A DNA stretch of 56,893 nt from Firmicutes bacterium CAG:822 (GTDB taxonomy: Bacteria; Bacillota_I; Bacilli_A; RF39; UBA660): positions 1 through 56,893 of the forward strand of contig HF990851.1 of the NCBI GenBank assembly GCA_000432855.1, written 5' to 3'. Both the position numbers and the translations under genes were made by a program. This document shows positions 7,662 through 17,056 of this stretch, piece by piece. The notes under the pieces were generated by a model that was given only the letters and a program-made list of their open reading frames with translations, had not been told where the DNA came from and made no database searches. Each line of letters opens with the position of its first letter. The first letter of the stretch is position 1.

Positions 7662-10600
7662 CTTTTCTAGATAAAATATTTAATAAGGTTGATTCAAATG
7701 AATTAATAGGTTTAAATAATGAATTAAAAAGTATTTATATTTATGAAAAATTTAAAAACGGTAATAACTCAGTTATTCTAGTAACCTCTAATCTTCATGA
7801 AGCCGGTTTAATTTATAATTCACTTACCCACTATACTGACAAAGTATGGTTTTTTCCCATGGATGATTTTATAACAAGTGAAGCAATTGCTGTATCACCT
7901 GAATTTAAAATAACTCGTTTAGAAACGATGAACTCTGTTATAGAAGAAGAAAAAGCTATAATTATAACTAATCTTATGGGATATTTAAGATTCCTACCTT
8001 CAAAAGAAAAATTCAAAGATAGTAAAATTAATTTAAAAGTTGGTGACTCTATTAATTTAGATGACCTCATTGAAAAGTTATTTAATTTAGGTTATCGCCG
8101 AGAAACAACAGTTAATATGACTGGAGAAATAGCGGTCAGAGGCTACGTCATTGATATATTTCCAATCAATAGTGACAATCCAATCAGATTAGAATTTTGG
8201 GGTGACGAAATAGATTCCATCAGAACATTTAATGTTGAATCCCAGCTCACTATCTCTAAAATTGATGAAGTAACTATTTTTCCAAACATCGAAACATTAC
8301 TTGAAAAATATAACTTTGAAGCTAAACATCGTGAAATGCAGAGTGAAAAGAATATTACTAATATTGCTGGATACTTAAATAATCCTATTACTCTTTATAA
8401 TAATTTTCATACCTTAATGGTTAACTATGATCTGCTTTTAGATGAAATGAAAAACTATAGTATTAGTATTGATTTAGATCCTAAAACAAAGTACATGTTT
8501 GCTTTTGATGAAGTAAGAGATAAAGATGCGATTATCTTTGAAGAATTTCATAATCAAACTAAAAATAATAAATCAAAAGTATATACAAAAGTCGATATTG
8601 AAACATTCCCAAAAGATAAAAAACAAATTAATGATAGATTAAATAACTATTTAAAAACTGGTAAACAAGTAATTATTTGCTTAGATAATCGTTATCAAGT
8701 CAATAAACTAATCGATTTTTTAGAAAATAATAATTTAACTTTTACTAATGAAAATGAATTATTTCCCGAAAAATTAAACTTAATTGTTAAAAAAATAAAC
8801 GGAGGTTTCATAACTGATGATTATATTGTTATAACTGAAAAAGAATTATTTGATAAACATGAAGAAAATAGCTATAAAACAAAATTTAAATATGGTACTA
8901 GAATTAAAGACATTACTAAATTGGAAATTGGTGATTATGTCGTTCATGGTATTCACGGTATTGGTAGATATGACGGTTTAAAAACCATTGTCAAAAATGG
9001 TCTAAAAAAAGATTATCTGACTATTACCTACCGTGATAATGATAAATTATACATTCCTGTTGAAAAACTAGATTTAATTACTAAGTATTCATCTGGTGAT
9101 GCCTCTATTCCAAAACTAAATAAATTAGGTAGCCATGAATGGCAAAAGACCAAAGCCAGAGCTCGTAAACATGCGGAAGATATAGCCGAAGACTTATTAA
9201 AAATGTATGCCATAAGAGAATCTAAAAAAGGTTTTGCTTTTGATAAAGATGGTCCAGAACAAATTGCCTTTGAAAAAGAATTTGATCATGTTGAAACCCC
9301 TGACCAATTAAGAGTAACCGAAGAAATTAAAAAAGATATGGAATCAGACAAACCGATGGATAGATTATTGTGTGGTGATGTTGGTTATGGTAAAACCGAA
9401 GTTGCTTTCAGAGCTATTTTTAAAGCAATCATTTCTGGTAAACAAGCAGCCATTTTATGCCCTACCACTATTTTATCTTCCCAGCACTTTCAAAATGCTA
9501 TCGAAAGATTCAAATCGTTCCCAGTTGATATTGCATTGTTAAATAGGTTTGTTTCTCAAAAAGAAACTAAAGAAACTTTAGAAAAACTAGAAAAAGGCCA
9601 AATTGATTTATTAATTGGCACGCATAGAATTTTAAGTGATGATGTAAAATTCAAGGATTTAGGACTACTTGTCATTGATGAAGAACAACGTTTTGGGGTT
9701 AAACATAAAGAAAAGATCAAAGAATATAAAAACAATGTCGATGTCTTAACTTTATCCGCAACCCCAATTCCTAGAACCTTACAAATGTCAATTGCGGGAA
9801 TTAGAAGTTTATCTTTAATCGAAACTCCACCAGTTGACCGCTACCCTATTCAAACTTACGTGTTGGCTGAAAACAAACAGATTATTAAAGATGCTATATA
9901 TAAAGAGTTGGCTCGTGGTGGCCAAGTATTTGTCCTATATAATAGAGTTGAAAACATTGATATCGAACAAGCCGAACTACAAAGATTAGTTCCCGAAGCT
10001 AAAATCGGTGTTGCTCATGGGCAGATGAATAAAAATGACCTAGAACAAGTCATGATGGATTTCACCGAAAAAAAATACGATGTTTTACTATGTACGACCA
10101 TTATTGAAACCGGTATTGATATTGAATCAGCTAATACTTTAATTATTATAGATGCTGATCACTTTGGTCTATCACAGTTATATCAAATAAGAGGACGAAT
10201 TGGCCGAAGTAATAAAATTGCTTACTGCTATTTGATGTATGCTCCAAATAAAGTTTTATCCGAGATTGCTACCAAAAGATTAAAAGTAATTAAAGATTTC
10301 ACCGAATTAGGTAGTGGTTTTGCTATTGCTATGCGTGATCTATCAATTAGAGGAGCTGGTGATATCTTAGGTAGTGAGCAAGCTGGATTTATCGACAGTA
10401 TTGGTATCGAATTATTTATGCAAATGCTTAATGAAGAGGTTGCTAAACTTAAAGGTGAAAAAACAAAAGAAGAAGAAAATAAAGACATGCCACCACTTAT
10501 AGATGTTGCAACCTCAATTAATGATAGCTTTGTTAGTGATGAAGACTTAAAAATTGAAATTCATAAGAAAATTTGTAGTATTGATTCTTATGAATCATTA

Positions 10601-10948
10601 AATGAAGTAAAACAAGAATTAGAAGATCGATTCGGTAAACTATCAGAAGATTTAATTATTTATATGCATGAAGAGTTATTTGAAAAAGAAGCTCAAGAAT
10701 TAAATATTCAAAATATTAGACAAACTAAAAATTCAATTGAAATAACTCTAGATAAAGATTTAACTAATAAAATTGATGGTGAAACCTTATTCTTTGAAAC
10801 TTCAAACCTCTCTAGAATGTTCAGATTTAGTATGAAATTTGGTAGATTAGTTATAACTTTAGATACCATTAAATTAGATAAACATTTTGTCTATTACTTA
10901 TTAGACTTCTTAAAAATATTAAAAAAATCTATAAAAGAAGAAAAGTAA
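7658..10948 (+). CDS. mfd: Transcription-repair coupling factor Mfd
   Basis: Mfd pushes RNA polymerase stalled at DNA damage off the template and recruits UvrA. The 1096-residue protein has the full architecture: UvrB-like N-terminal domains (1-350), the RNA-polymerase-interaction (CarD-like) domain with Y-V-V-H-G-I-H-G-I-G-R-Y (about 430-440), RecG-type helicase with Walker A C-G-D-V-G-Y-G-K-T, DEEQ box and S-A-T-P-I-P-R-T-L, then the C-terminal TRCF regulatory domain. It is translationally coupled to pth. Confidence 0.98.
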   Translation: MTFLDKIFNKVDSNELIGLNNELKSIYIYEKFKNGNNSVILVTSNLHEAGLIYNSLTHYTDKVWFFPMDDFITSEAIAVSPEFKITRLETMNSVIEEEKAIIITNLMGYLRFLPSKEKFKDSKINLKVGDSINLDDLIEKLFNLGYRRETTVNMTGEIAVRGYVIDIFPINSDNPIRLEFWGDEIDSIRTFNVESQLTISKIDEVTIFPNIETLLEKYNFEAKHREMQSEKNITNIAGYLNNPITLYNNFHTLMVNYDLLLDEMKNYSISIDLDPKTKYMFAFDEVRDKDAIIFEEFHNQTKNNKSKVYTKVDIETFPKDKKQINDRLNNYLKTGKQVIICLDNRYQVNKLIDFLENNNLTFTNENELFPEKLNLIVKKINGGFITDDYIVITEKELFDKHEENSYKTKFKYGTRIKDITKLEIGDYVVHGIHGIGRYDGLKTIVKNGLKKDYLTITYRDNDKLYIPVEKLDLITKYSSGDASIPKLNKLGSHEWQKTKARARKHAEDIAEDLLKMYAIRESKKGFAFDKDGPEQIAFEKEFDHVETPDQLRVTEEIKKDMESDKPMDRLLCGDVGYGKTEVAFRAIFKAIISGKQAAILCPTTILSSQHFQNAIERFKSFPVDIALLNRFVSQKETKETLEKLEKGQIDLLIGTHRILSDDVKFKDLGLLVIDEEQRFGVKHKEKIKEYKNNVDVLTLSATPIPRTLQMSIAGIRSLSLIETPPVDRYPIQTYVLAENKQIIKDAIYKELARGGQVFVLYNRVENIDIEQAELQRLVPEAKIGVAHGQMNKNDLEQVMMDFTEKKYDVLLCTTIIETGIDIESANTLIIIDADHFGLSQLYQIRGRIGRSNKIAYCYLMYAPNKVLSEIATKRLKVIKDFTELGSGFAIAMRDLSIRGAGDILGSEQAGFIDSIGIELFMQMLNEEVAKLKGEKTKEEENKDMPPLIDVATSINDSFVSDEDLKIEIHKKICSIDSYESLNEVKQELEDRFGKLSEDLIIYMHEELFEKEAQELNIQNIRQTKNSIEITLDKDLTNKIDGETLFFETSNLSRMFRFSMKFGRLVITLDTIKLDKHFVYYLLDFLKILKKSIKEEK

Positions 10949-10970
10949 ATATATAAACATTAATAAAAAT

Positions 10971-10999
10971 TTGACACAAGGTAAGAAAGTTGCTAATAT
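10971..10999 (+). promoter_or_regulatory. Strong sigma-A-type promoter
   Basis: TTGACA (10971-10976), a 17-bp spacer and TAATAT (10994-10999) preceded by TGc: a near-consensus promoter 22 bp after mfd. It should drive the small protein that follows. The TTG of the -35 is in frame with that ORF but cannot be its start if this promoter is used. Confidence 0.85.
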
Positions 11000-11030
11000 A
11001 TTACAAAAAAAAAGAAAGAAGGGGGTACCC

Positions 11031-11315
11031 ATTAAAAAGCTTAGATATGACGAAAGTTTCAACATCAATTTAAACAGAATGAAGAGAAATGAATTTGATA
11101 AATATAGTTCAAAAAGAAAGATTAAGCTATTTACTAATGATGTTAAAGTTGCCCTTTTCACTGCACCGACAACCTTTGCAATGGGTCTTTGTATGCCACA
11201 AGATGAATTAGCTTCAAATTGCTTATATATTATTAGTGGTTGTGCTATAGTATACGCTGCTGCTACTCTTTATTCACATAATAAAGAAAAACAAAAAAGA
11301 TTCACATTAAGGTAA
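11031..11315 (+). CDS. Small membrane protein of unknown function, possible ATT start
   Basis: I do not recognise this protein. The reading frame is open from 10971 to 11315, but the only upstream start (TTG 10971) is inside a near-perfect -35 box. The ribosome binding site AAGAAGGGGG (11015-11024) sits 6 nt before an in-frame ATT (11031), so an AUU start as in infC is the best fit. The alternative is ATG 11079, which has no good Shine-Dalgarno. From ATT the product is 94 residues: a basic N-terminus, two hydrophobic segments (about 42-58 and 66-82), then a lysine-rich tail. It has its own promoter and terminator, so it is probably a real single-gene transcript. Confidence 0.6.
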   Translation: MKKLRYDESFNINLNRMKRNEFDKYSSKRKIKLFTNDVKVALFTAPTTFAMGLCMPQDELASNCLYIISGCAIVYAAATLYSHNKEKQKRFTLR

Positions 11316-11329
11316 ATCTTTTTTAATAT

Positions 11330-11360
11330 AAAAGTGATTCTTAAAATCGAATCACTTTTT
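11330..11360. terminator. Bidirectional terminator
   Basis: AAAGTGATTC (331-340 of this kilobase) pairs with GAATCACTTT (349-358), with A-rich and T-rich flanks on both sides. It serves the + strand small gene and the - strand ppaC. Confidence 0.85.
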
Positions 11361-11367
11361 AAATGTA

Positions 11368-12984
11368 TTAATTATCCAAATAATTCATAAGTTTTGGAAC
11401 AATTTGTTTTTTACGAGAAACAAGACCTTCAAAGAAATGTCCTTGCTCTATATTCTCCATTCCAAATGAATTAGAGAAAATATCCTTTGCTTTATCATTG
11501 AAGAAAATATAAGAACCATTTTTCAAAATATCAGTAACAAATAATGCAATAGCTGTATATCCTTCCTCAGCTTCTTCATTTAATTCACTAATAAACTCAT
11601 CTTGTTTACTCATAATCTCTTCAGTACTCATTGTTGAAACTTGACCAATTCCCACTTTTTGGTTATCCACCATAAAGTTTTTAAAGTCACCATGAATAAT
11701 TTCTGAAATAGATTTTCCCTCCATAGAAGAACCAGCTTTAAACATTTCCATGCCATATTCTCTATAATTTACACCAGCAATCTTACTTAATTCTTCTAAA
11801 GCCTCTTTATCAACTTCAGTTGTTGTTGGTGAAGTAAGTAATAATGTATCAGATATAATACCAGACATCATTAATCCCGCATATTTCTTAGGAATTTTAA
11901 CATTATGTTCTTTAAACATCAAATACAAAATTGTTTCAGTACATCCAAGTGGCATATTTCTAAAGTTAATTGGCATATTTGTACCAATATTTCCAATTTT
12001 ATGATGATCCACAATCTCAATAATCTCAGCTTCGTCTAATCCGATAACACTCTGCTCTTTTTCATTGTGGTCAACTAAAATAACTTGTTTAGGATGACGG
12101 CTATAAGCCATACTAACTCTAAACACCCCTAAACATTTACCTTCATTATCAACAACTGGATAATTACTGTATTTTTTCTTATTAGCTAAATCTAAAACTT
12201 CCCCTAAAGCATCATTTTCATTAATATAAACAATCTCTTTAATTTTCATTTTATTTTTAATATAGTTACTTAAAACAACTAAGTTTGCTGTTGTTAAACC
12301 ATCGTGTTTAGTACTAATAACATCGACATGATTTTTCTTCGCAATCTCTAAGTGTTCTTTCTTCATTTTAACTCCATTAGTTAAAATAATTATAGATGCA
12401 CTATTTTCAACCGCATATTCTATAATACTATGACGGTCACCAGTAATTAAAACACTCTCTTCATCAATTTTAATATTCTCTTTAAAAGTTGTACTTCTAT
12501 AACTTGGTGAAATAATATTACCTTTAATTTCTTTATCGAATCTTAAAATTTCTTTACCATTTAAAGCTTCAAGTAAGTTGTCATAAGAAGTATCAATCTT
12601 TCTTAAATCGTTGTTAATTAAGTTACTAGCCACATCTTTCATTGAAACTGCACCCTTGTACTTACCTTCATTATCGACAACTGGAATTGTTCCAATGTTA
12701 GTTTCGTTCATGTATTTGTAGCCTTTAAAAATTGAATCGTTTTCTTGTAAAAAACAATCTTTAGTATAATCGACATCTTTAACTTGTAATCTTACATCAT
12801 TTAAATATTTAGGACTATCAAATTTAAAATAATCTAAAGCAAATTTTGTTTCGTTATTTAAATCGCCCAAAACTCTAGGTTCAGTGTCCAAACCTAATTG
12901 ATTTTTTAAATAAGATAAAACAATTGCCGAAGTTACACTATCAGTATCTGGTTTTTGGTGTCCAAAAACTAAAACTTTACTCAA
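11368..12984 (-). CDS. ppaC: CBS-domain family II inorganic pyrophosphatase
   Basis: This enzyme hydrolyses pyrophosphate with Mn/Mg, pulling biosynthesis forward. The 538-residue protein has the DHH domain N-terminus with metal ligands G-H9-Q-K-P-D13-T-D15-S, a pair of CBS domains interrupted by a DRTGG domain (about 70-290) that binds adenine nucleotides as regulators, then D-H-H-K-I-G and a C-terminal DHHA2 domain. The start is TTG at 12984, because AAGGAGGAG (12991-12999, complement) lies 6 nt before it; the in-frame ATG at 13005 is upstream of that ribosome site. TATAAT at 13006-13011 (complement) is the likely -10. It is one of few - strand genes here. Confidence 0.93.
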   Translation of the reverse strand: MSKVLVFGHQKPDTDSVTSAIVLSYLKNQLGLDTEPRVLGDLNNETKFALDYFKFDSPKYLNDVRLQVKDVDYTKDCFLQENDSIFKGYKYMNETNIGTIPVVDNEGKYKGAVSMKDVASNLINNDLRKIDTSYDNLLEALNGKEILRFDKEIKGNIISPSYRSTTFKENIKIDEESVLITGDRHSIIEYAVENSASIIILTNGVKMKKEHLEIAKKNHVDVISTKHDGLTTANLVVLSNYIKNKMKIKEIVYINENDALGEVLDLANKKKYSNYPVVDNEGKCLGVFRVSMAYSRHPKQVILVDHNEKEQSVIGLDEAEIIEIVDHHKIGNIGTNMPINFRNMPLGCTETILYLMFKEHNVKIPKKYAGLMMSGIISDTLLLTSPTTTEVDKEALEELSKIAGVNYREYGMEMFKAGSSMEGKSISEIIHGDFKNFMVDNQKVGIGQVSTMSTEEIMSKQDEFISELNEEAEEGYTAIALFVTDILKNGSYIFFNDKAKDIFSNSFGMENIEQGHFFEGLVSRKKQIVPKLMNYLDN

Positions 12985-13087
12985 GTAAATCTCCTCCTTA
13001 TGCATAAATTATAACATGTTTTTCTTTATATTTAAAGTATAAATCACATATTTAAGTACATACTAACACCTAGAAAGAGGGGAAAAA

Positions 13088-13612
13088 ATGAAATTAGCTG
13101 GAATAGTAAGAAGAATTGACGAACTAGGAAGAATAGTTGTTCCCAAAGAAATCAGAAAAACTCTCCATATCAAAAATGGTGAAAATTTAGAAATATTTAT
13201 CAATGATGATACCATTGTTTTAAAAAAATATTCTGAACTTGGTAATATGCAAGAATTAAGTGATACTATTACCGAAACCTTAAATAGTACTTTAAAAGCT
13301 AGTGTCTTAATATCTGATACCGACAAATATATAAGTATATCTGGACCATTAAAAAAGAAATACTTAAATGATGAAATAAGTGAAACCATTTTAAAATATA
13401 TAAACGATCGCAAAACCGTTATTTTAAAAGATAAACCTATAAACCTAACTAAAGATAAAAGCGAAAATGAAAATATTTTCATCAGCCCTATTATCTCCAG
13501 TGGTGATGCTGTTGGATCAATCATTGTTATAAGTAAAAAAGAACTAAACAGTTGTAATATCGAATCTATAAATCTCCTTTCAAAAGTTTTGGCCAAACAT
13601 ATTGAATCATAA
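13088..13612 (+). CDS. spoVT: SpoVT/AbrB-family transcription regulator
   Basis: SpoVT is a tetrameric regulator with an AbrB-type swapped-hairpin DNA-binding domain and a GAF domain. Here residues 1-50 are an AbrB domain (G-I-V-R-R-I-D-E-L-G-R-I-V-V-P-K-E-I-R). The rest matches a GAF domain, and 174 residues is close to Bacillus SpoVT (178). In Bacillus it follows mfd, as here after the inserted ppaC. No other forespore genes are visible, so the role may be general regulation. Start ATG 13088 follows AGAAAGAGGGG. Confidence 0.88.
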   Translation: MKLAGIVRRIDELGRIVVPKEIRKTLHIKNGENLEIFINDDTIVLKKYSELGNMQELSDTITETLNSTLKASVLISDTDKYISISGPLKKKYLNDEISETILKYINDRKTVILKDKPINLTKDKSENENIFISPIISSGDAVGSIIVISKKELNSCNIESINLLSKVLAKHIES

Positions 13613-13630
13613 ATGAAAACATGCTATAAT
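13602..13630 (+). promoter_or_regulatory. Promoter of the T-box transcript
   Basis: TTGAAT (13602-13607), 17-bp spacer, and an extended -10 TGcTATAAT (-10 at 13625-13630). The -35 lies in the last codons of spoVT. Confidence 0.8.
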
Positions 13631-13850
13631 GTAACCAATAAATGCGCTGAAAGAAAGAAAAGTAGGTAACTTTATAGAGAGTTTATGGTTGGTGGAAATA
13701 AACAAGGTAACTACTCCGAATGGTTCTGAAGCAGTCTAGTCGATATGTAGGCTAGAACGGTTCACATCCGTTATATGTTTGAGGTAAGCTATGCTTATAA
13801 ATTAAGGTGGTACCACGTTCAAAACGTCCTTATTCTAAGGATGTTTTTTT
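13631..13850 (+). promoter_or_regulatory. T-box riboswitch upstream of dut-metG
   Basis: T-box leaders sense uncharged tRNA and let transcription continue when the cognate amino acid is scarce. Seen directly: stem I features AGAGA (676-680 of this kilobase) and GGTTGGTGGAA (687-697), the T-box core AGGTGGTACCACG (13805-13817), and a terminator ACGTCCTTA/TAAGGATGT plus T-run (13824-13850). An ATG triplet at 13720-13722 is in the region where the specifier codon is expected; with metG downstream this suggests a methionine T-box. The specifier assignment is inference. Confidence 0.93.
13824..13850 (+). terminator. T-box leader terminator
   Basis: Nine-base stem (13824-13832 with 13836-13844), 3-nt loop, then a T-run. 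In the antiterminated state the T-box core would pair with uncharged tRNA and prevent this hairpin. Confidence 0.88.
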
Positions 13851-13870
13851 AATTTTAAGGAGGTAAAAAT

Positions 13871-14344
13871 ATGCGTAAATTTGAAAAAATATCTTTAGGG
13901 CAGTTTATTAAAGATACAAACCTAACTGAAAAAGAATATAATAAAATAATATTGCCTCATCGCGCTACTGGAAATAGTGCTGGTTATGATTTTCACCTTT
14001 TTGAAGATTTAATCTTAAAACCAGGTGAAATAAAAAAAGTTCCAACCGCTATCAAAGCTAGTATGAATCATGATGAAGTATTAATGCTATATATTAGAAG
14101 TAGCTTAGGTTTTAAATATAACTTAAGATTATGTAACCAAACTGGTATTATCGATAGTGATTATTATAATAATGAAAATAATGAAGGTCATATTTTCATT
14201 GCCATTCAAAATGAAGGAAAAGAAACAGTAAATTTAAAAGCTGGTGACAGATTTGCTCAGGGCATTTTTATGAAATATTTAACTGTCGATGACGAAACCC
14301 AAATAAACAATGTTCGTCAAGGCGGTATGGGAAGTACAAATTAA
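13871..14344 (+). CDS. dut: dUTP diphosphatase
   Basis: dUTPase removes dUTP (making dUMP for thymidylate synthesis) and so prevents uracil in DNA. The 157-residue protein shows all five trimeric dUTPase motifs: A-G-Y-D-F (motif 1), R-S-S-L-G (motif 2), T-G-I-I-D-S-D-Y (motif 3), G-D-R-F-A-Q-G (motif 4) and G-G-M-G-S-T (motif 5). The N-terminus has about 25 extra residues before the usual start of the fold. It lies between a T-box leader and metG, 15 nt before the latter, so it is probably co-regulated with methionyl-tRNA synthetase. Uracil-DNA glycosylase is also in the window (23677). Confidence 0.9.
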   Translation: MRKFEKISLGQFIKDTNLTEKEYNKIILPHRATGNSAGYDFHLFEDLILKPGEIKKVPTAIKASMNHDEVLMLYIRSSLGFKYNLRLCNQTGIIDSDYYNNENNEGHIFIAIQNEGKETVNLKAGDRFAQGIFMKYLTVDDETQINNVRQGGMGSTN

Positions 14345-14358
14345 AGGAGGAATAAATT

Positions 14359-15918
14359 ATGAAACCAAAATTTTATATAACAACATCTATTTTTTACGCA
14401 TCATCTAAACCACATATTGGAAACACTTATGAAGGAATTTTAACAGATGCTATTGCAAGATACAAAAGAATAATGGGCTATGACGTAATATTCACAACCG
14501 GTACTGATGAGCACGGTGAAAAAGTTCAAAATAAAGCTGAGGAAGCTGGTAAAAGTCCTCAAGAATATGTTGATGAAGTATCACTAGAAGTAAGAAGAAT
14601 TGATGACATCATGAATATCAGTTATGACAAATTTGTCAGAACAACTAATCCACATCATGAGGAAATAGTTGCTAAAATATTTAAAAAACTATATGATAAA
14701 GGCGATATCTATAAAGGAAAATATGAAGGATTGTATTGTACGCCTTGTGAATCATTCTTCACTGAAAAAGAATTAATTGATGGTAAATGCCCAGACTGTG
14801 GAAGAGAAGTTCACAAAACAAGTGAAGAAGCTTATTTCTTAAAACTAAGTAAATATAATAAATGGTTAGAAGAATACATTGAAACTCATCCAAATTTCAT
14901 AATACCCGAAAGTAGAAAAAATGAAATAATGAATAATTTCATCAAACCAGGTGTTCAAGATTTATGTATTTCTAGAACTTCATTTGATTGGGGTATTAAA
15001 GTTCCATTTGATGAAAAACACGTCATCTATGTTTGGTTAGACGCCTTAGTAAACTATATTACATTTATTGGTTATGATACAGATGCACCTACTGAAGAAT
15101 TCAAAAAATATTGGCCAGCCGATGTTCACATCATTGGTAAAGATATTTTGAGATTCCATACAATTTACTGGCCAGTAATATTAAAAGCCCTAGACTTACC
15201 AATGCCAAAATGCATCTTTGGTCACCCATGGATTTTATCATCAGATAGTGATAAGATGAGTAAATCAAAAGGTAATGTTTTATATGCTGATGACTTAGCT
15301 AACCTATTTGGAACAGATGCCATAAGATACTATGTCTTGCACGAAATTCCATATGGATATGATGGAAATATTGGATATGAATTAATCATTGATAGGGTTA
15401 ACTCTGACCTTGCCAACACTTTAGGTAACTTAGTCAATAGAACCATTAGTATGTCACATAAATACTTTTATGGCGAAGTCTTCAAACCGACAGTCTTTGA
15501 AGATATTGACAAAGATTTAATCGAAAGCGCTAAAACATTAGGTAATAGAATTGAAACTAAGATGAATGATTTAAAAGTAGCCGAAGCCATTGAAGAAATA
15601 ATTGAATTATGCCGTAAAAGTAATAAATATATTGATGAAACAACCCCATGGCTTTTAGCCAAAGACGAAACTAAACAAGCAAGATTACAAACTGTTTTAT
15701 ATAACTTGCTTGAAACCATTAGAATTTGTGGTGTTTATTTAGCTGCTTTCTTACCAGAAACTGCTGATAAAATATTCAAGCAATTAAATACCCAAAACCG
15801 TTCAGTAGAATCTACTAAAACCTTTGAAGGTATGGATCCAGGTATTAAATTAAATAAACCAGAAATTTTATTTGCTAGAATAGATAAAGATGATTTTGCT
15901 AAAAAATTACAAAATTAA
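14359..15918 (+). CDS. metG: Methionine--tRNA ligase
   Basis: MetRS charges tRNA-Met. The 519-residue protein is a class I synthetase with the HIGH-type motif at P-H-I-G-N (residues 14-18), a zinc-knuckle insertion with C-T-P-C and C-P-D-C (about 128-150), and K-M-S-K-S in the catalytic loop. It lacks the C-terminal tRNA-binding (EMAP) domain found in longer forms. GGAGG precedes ATG 14359. The metG-tatD-3D protein-rsmA order equals Bacillus metS-yabD-yabE-ksgA. Confidence 0.97.
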   Translation: MKPKFYITTSIFYASSKPHIGNTYEGILTDAIARYKRIMGYDVIFTTGTDEHGEKVQNKAEEAGKSPQEYVDEVSLEVRRIDDIMNISYDKFVRTTNPHHEEIVAKIFKKLYDKGDIYKGKYEGLYCTPCESFFTEKELIDGKCPDCGREVHKTSEEAYFLKLSKYNKWLEEYIETHPNFIIPESRKNEIMNNFIKPGVQDLCISRTSFDWGIKVPFDEKHVIYVWLDALVNYITFIGYDTDAPTEEFKKYWPADVHIIGKDILRFHTIYWPVILKALDLPMPKCIFGHPWILSSDSDKMSKSKGNVLYADDLANLFGTDAIRYYVLHEIPYGYDGNIGYELIIDRVNSDLANTLGNLVNRTISMSHKYFYGEVFKPTVFEDIDKDLIESAKTLGNRIETKMNDLKVAEAIEEIIELCRKSNKYIDETTPWLLAKDETKQARLQTVLYNLLETIRICGVYLAAFLPETADKIFKQLNTQNRSVESTKTFEGMDPGIKLNKPEILFARIDKDDFAKKLQN

Positions 15919-16026
15919 CGTAAATTGTTGTAAATTGTCGTTAAAAAACTTCTATAAAACCTTGCCTATTAAATAAACCATGTGTTATCCTTAAAGAGGA
16001 CGAATAAATATTAGAGAGGGATAAAC

Positions 16027-16203
16027 ATGACCAAACAAATTAGTGGTATTGGTGTGATGTTTGTTTTAATAATAATTTACTTGAGTATAAATATTATAAA
16101 TAAATTTAACTATCTAGATTTAGCCTATCTATTATTTATGATTACTTGCTTCATTAGATTTATCTATATCAAGAAAATTGAACACAAAGATGGACTTAAA
16201 TAG
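16027..16203 (+). CDS. Small two-helix membrane protein, unknown
   Basis: A 58-codon ORF begins at ATG 16027, 7 nt after AGAGAGGG. The product has two hydrophobic stretches (about 8-24 and 33-48) joined by a short N-K-F-N-Y loop, and ends in a charged K-K-I-E-H-K-D tail. I do not recognise a family. The 108 bp before it (15919-16026) hold no other gene. Confidence 0.6.
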   Translation: MTKQISGIGVMFVLIIIYLSINIINKFNYLDLAYLLFMITCFIRFIYIKKIEHKDGLK

Positions 16204-16253
16204 TTCTTCTTTTTTTCATAAAAATGTTATAATAAACAAGGTGATGAAATATG

Positions 16254-17009
16254 ATGATCGACACACACTGTCATATAAGTAAAGAAGATTATGATAATCC
16301 AGAAGAAATCATAAAACATATGGAAAACAATATAATGATAGTAAGTACTGCTAGTCCACAGGATATTGAAGAAATAATTAATCTCTGTGAAACCCATAAT
16401 AATATCTATGGTACTATCGGTATTCATCCGGAATTTGCCGACACCTACACTGAAGAAGATTTAAAAAATGTTGAAAAATACTTAACTCATCCTAAAATCG
16501 TTGGTGTTGGAGAAATCGGATTAGACTATCACTACACTAAAGAAAATAAAGAAAAGCAACAAGAATTATTTATAAAACAAATTAATCTCGCAAACAAATA
16601 TCAAAAGACCATAGTCATTCATAGTCGAGATGCTATAGAAGATACATATAATATAGTAAAGCAGTACAAACATAAAGATACAAAGTGTAATATGCACTGC
16701 TTTAGTGGTAGTCTAGAAATGGCTGAAAGATTTATTAAGTTAGGTGTAACTCTTGGTATAGGAGGTGTTCTAACCTTTAAAAATGAAAAGAAACTAAAAG
16801 AAATAGTTTCCACCTTAGATATTCATAATTTTGTCTTAGAAACCGATAGTCCATATCTAACACCTGAACCACTTAGAGGTCATAAAAACGAACCAGTAAA
16901 TATTAAATATGTCGCTGCCAAAATATCCCAGTTAACGGGTATAGAATACACAAAAATCCTTGAAATTACAACGCAAACGGCTTGCCGCCAGTTTGACTTA
17001 AAGATATAA
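16254..17009 (+). CDS. tatD: TatD family metal-dependent deoxyribonuclease
   Basis: TatD enzymes are amidohydrolase-fold 3'-5' exonucleases linked to DNA repair and quality control. The protein starts with the metal-binding D-T-H-C-H motif, has G-E-I-G-L-D-Y, H-S-R-D-A, H-C-F-S-G and the late E-T-D-S-P-Y, all family hallmarks. AAGGTGATG (16239-16247) fits ATG 16254 best; ATG 16251 would add one residue. An extended -10 (TGtTATAAT, 16225-16233) lies just upstream. Confidence 0.95.
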   Translation: MIDTHCHISKEDYDNPEEIIKHMENNIMIVSTASPQDIEEIINLCETHNNIYGTIGIHPEFADTYTEEDLKNVEKYLTHPKIVGVGEIGLDYHYTKENKEKQQELFIKQINLANKYQKTIVIHSRDAIEDTYNIVKQYKHKDTKCNMHCFSGSLEMAERFIKLGVTLGIGGVLTFKNEKKLKEIVSTLDIHNFVLETDSPYLTPEPLRGHKNEPVNIKYVAAKISQLTGIEYTKILEITTQTACRQFDLKI

Positions 17010-17056
17010 ATATGGTATACTTTAAATGGTTTCAATTTTGAAATATGAGGTGAAAT

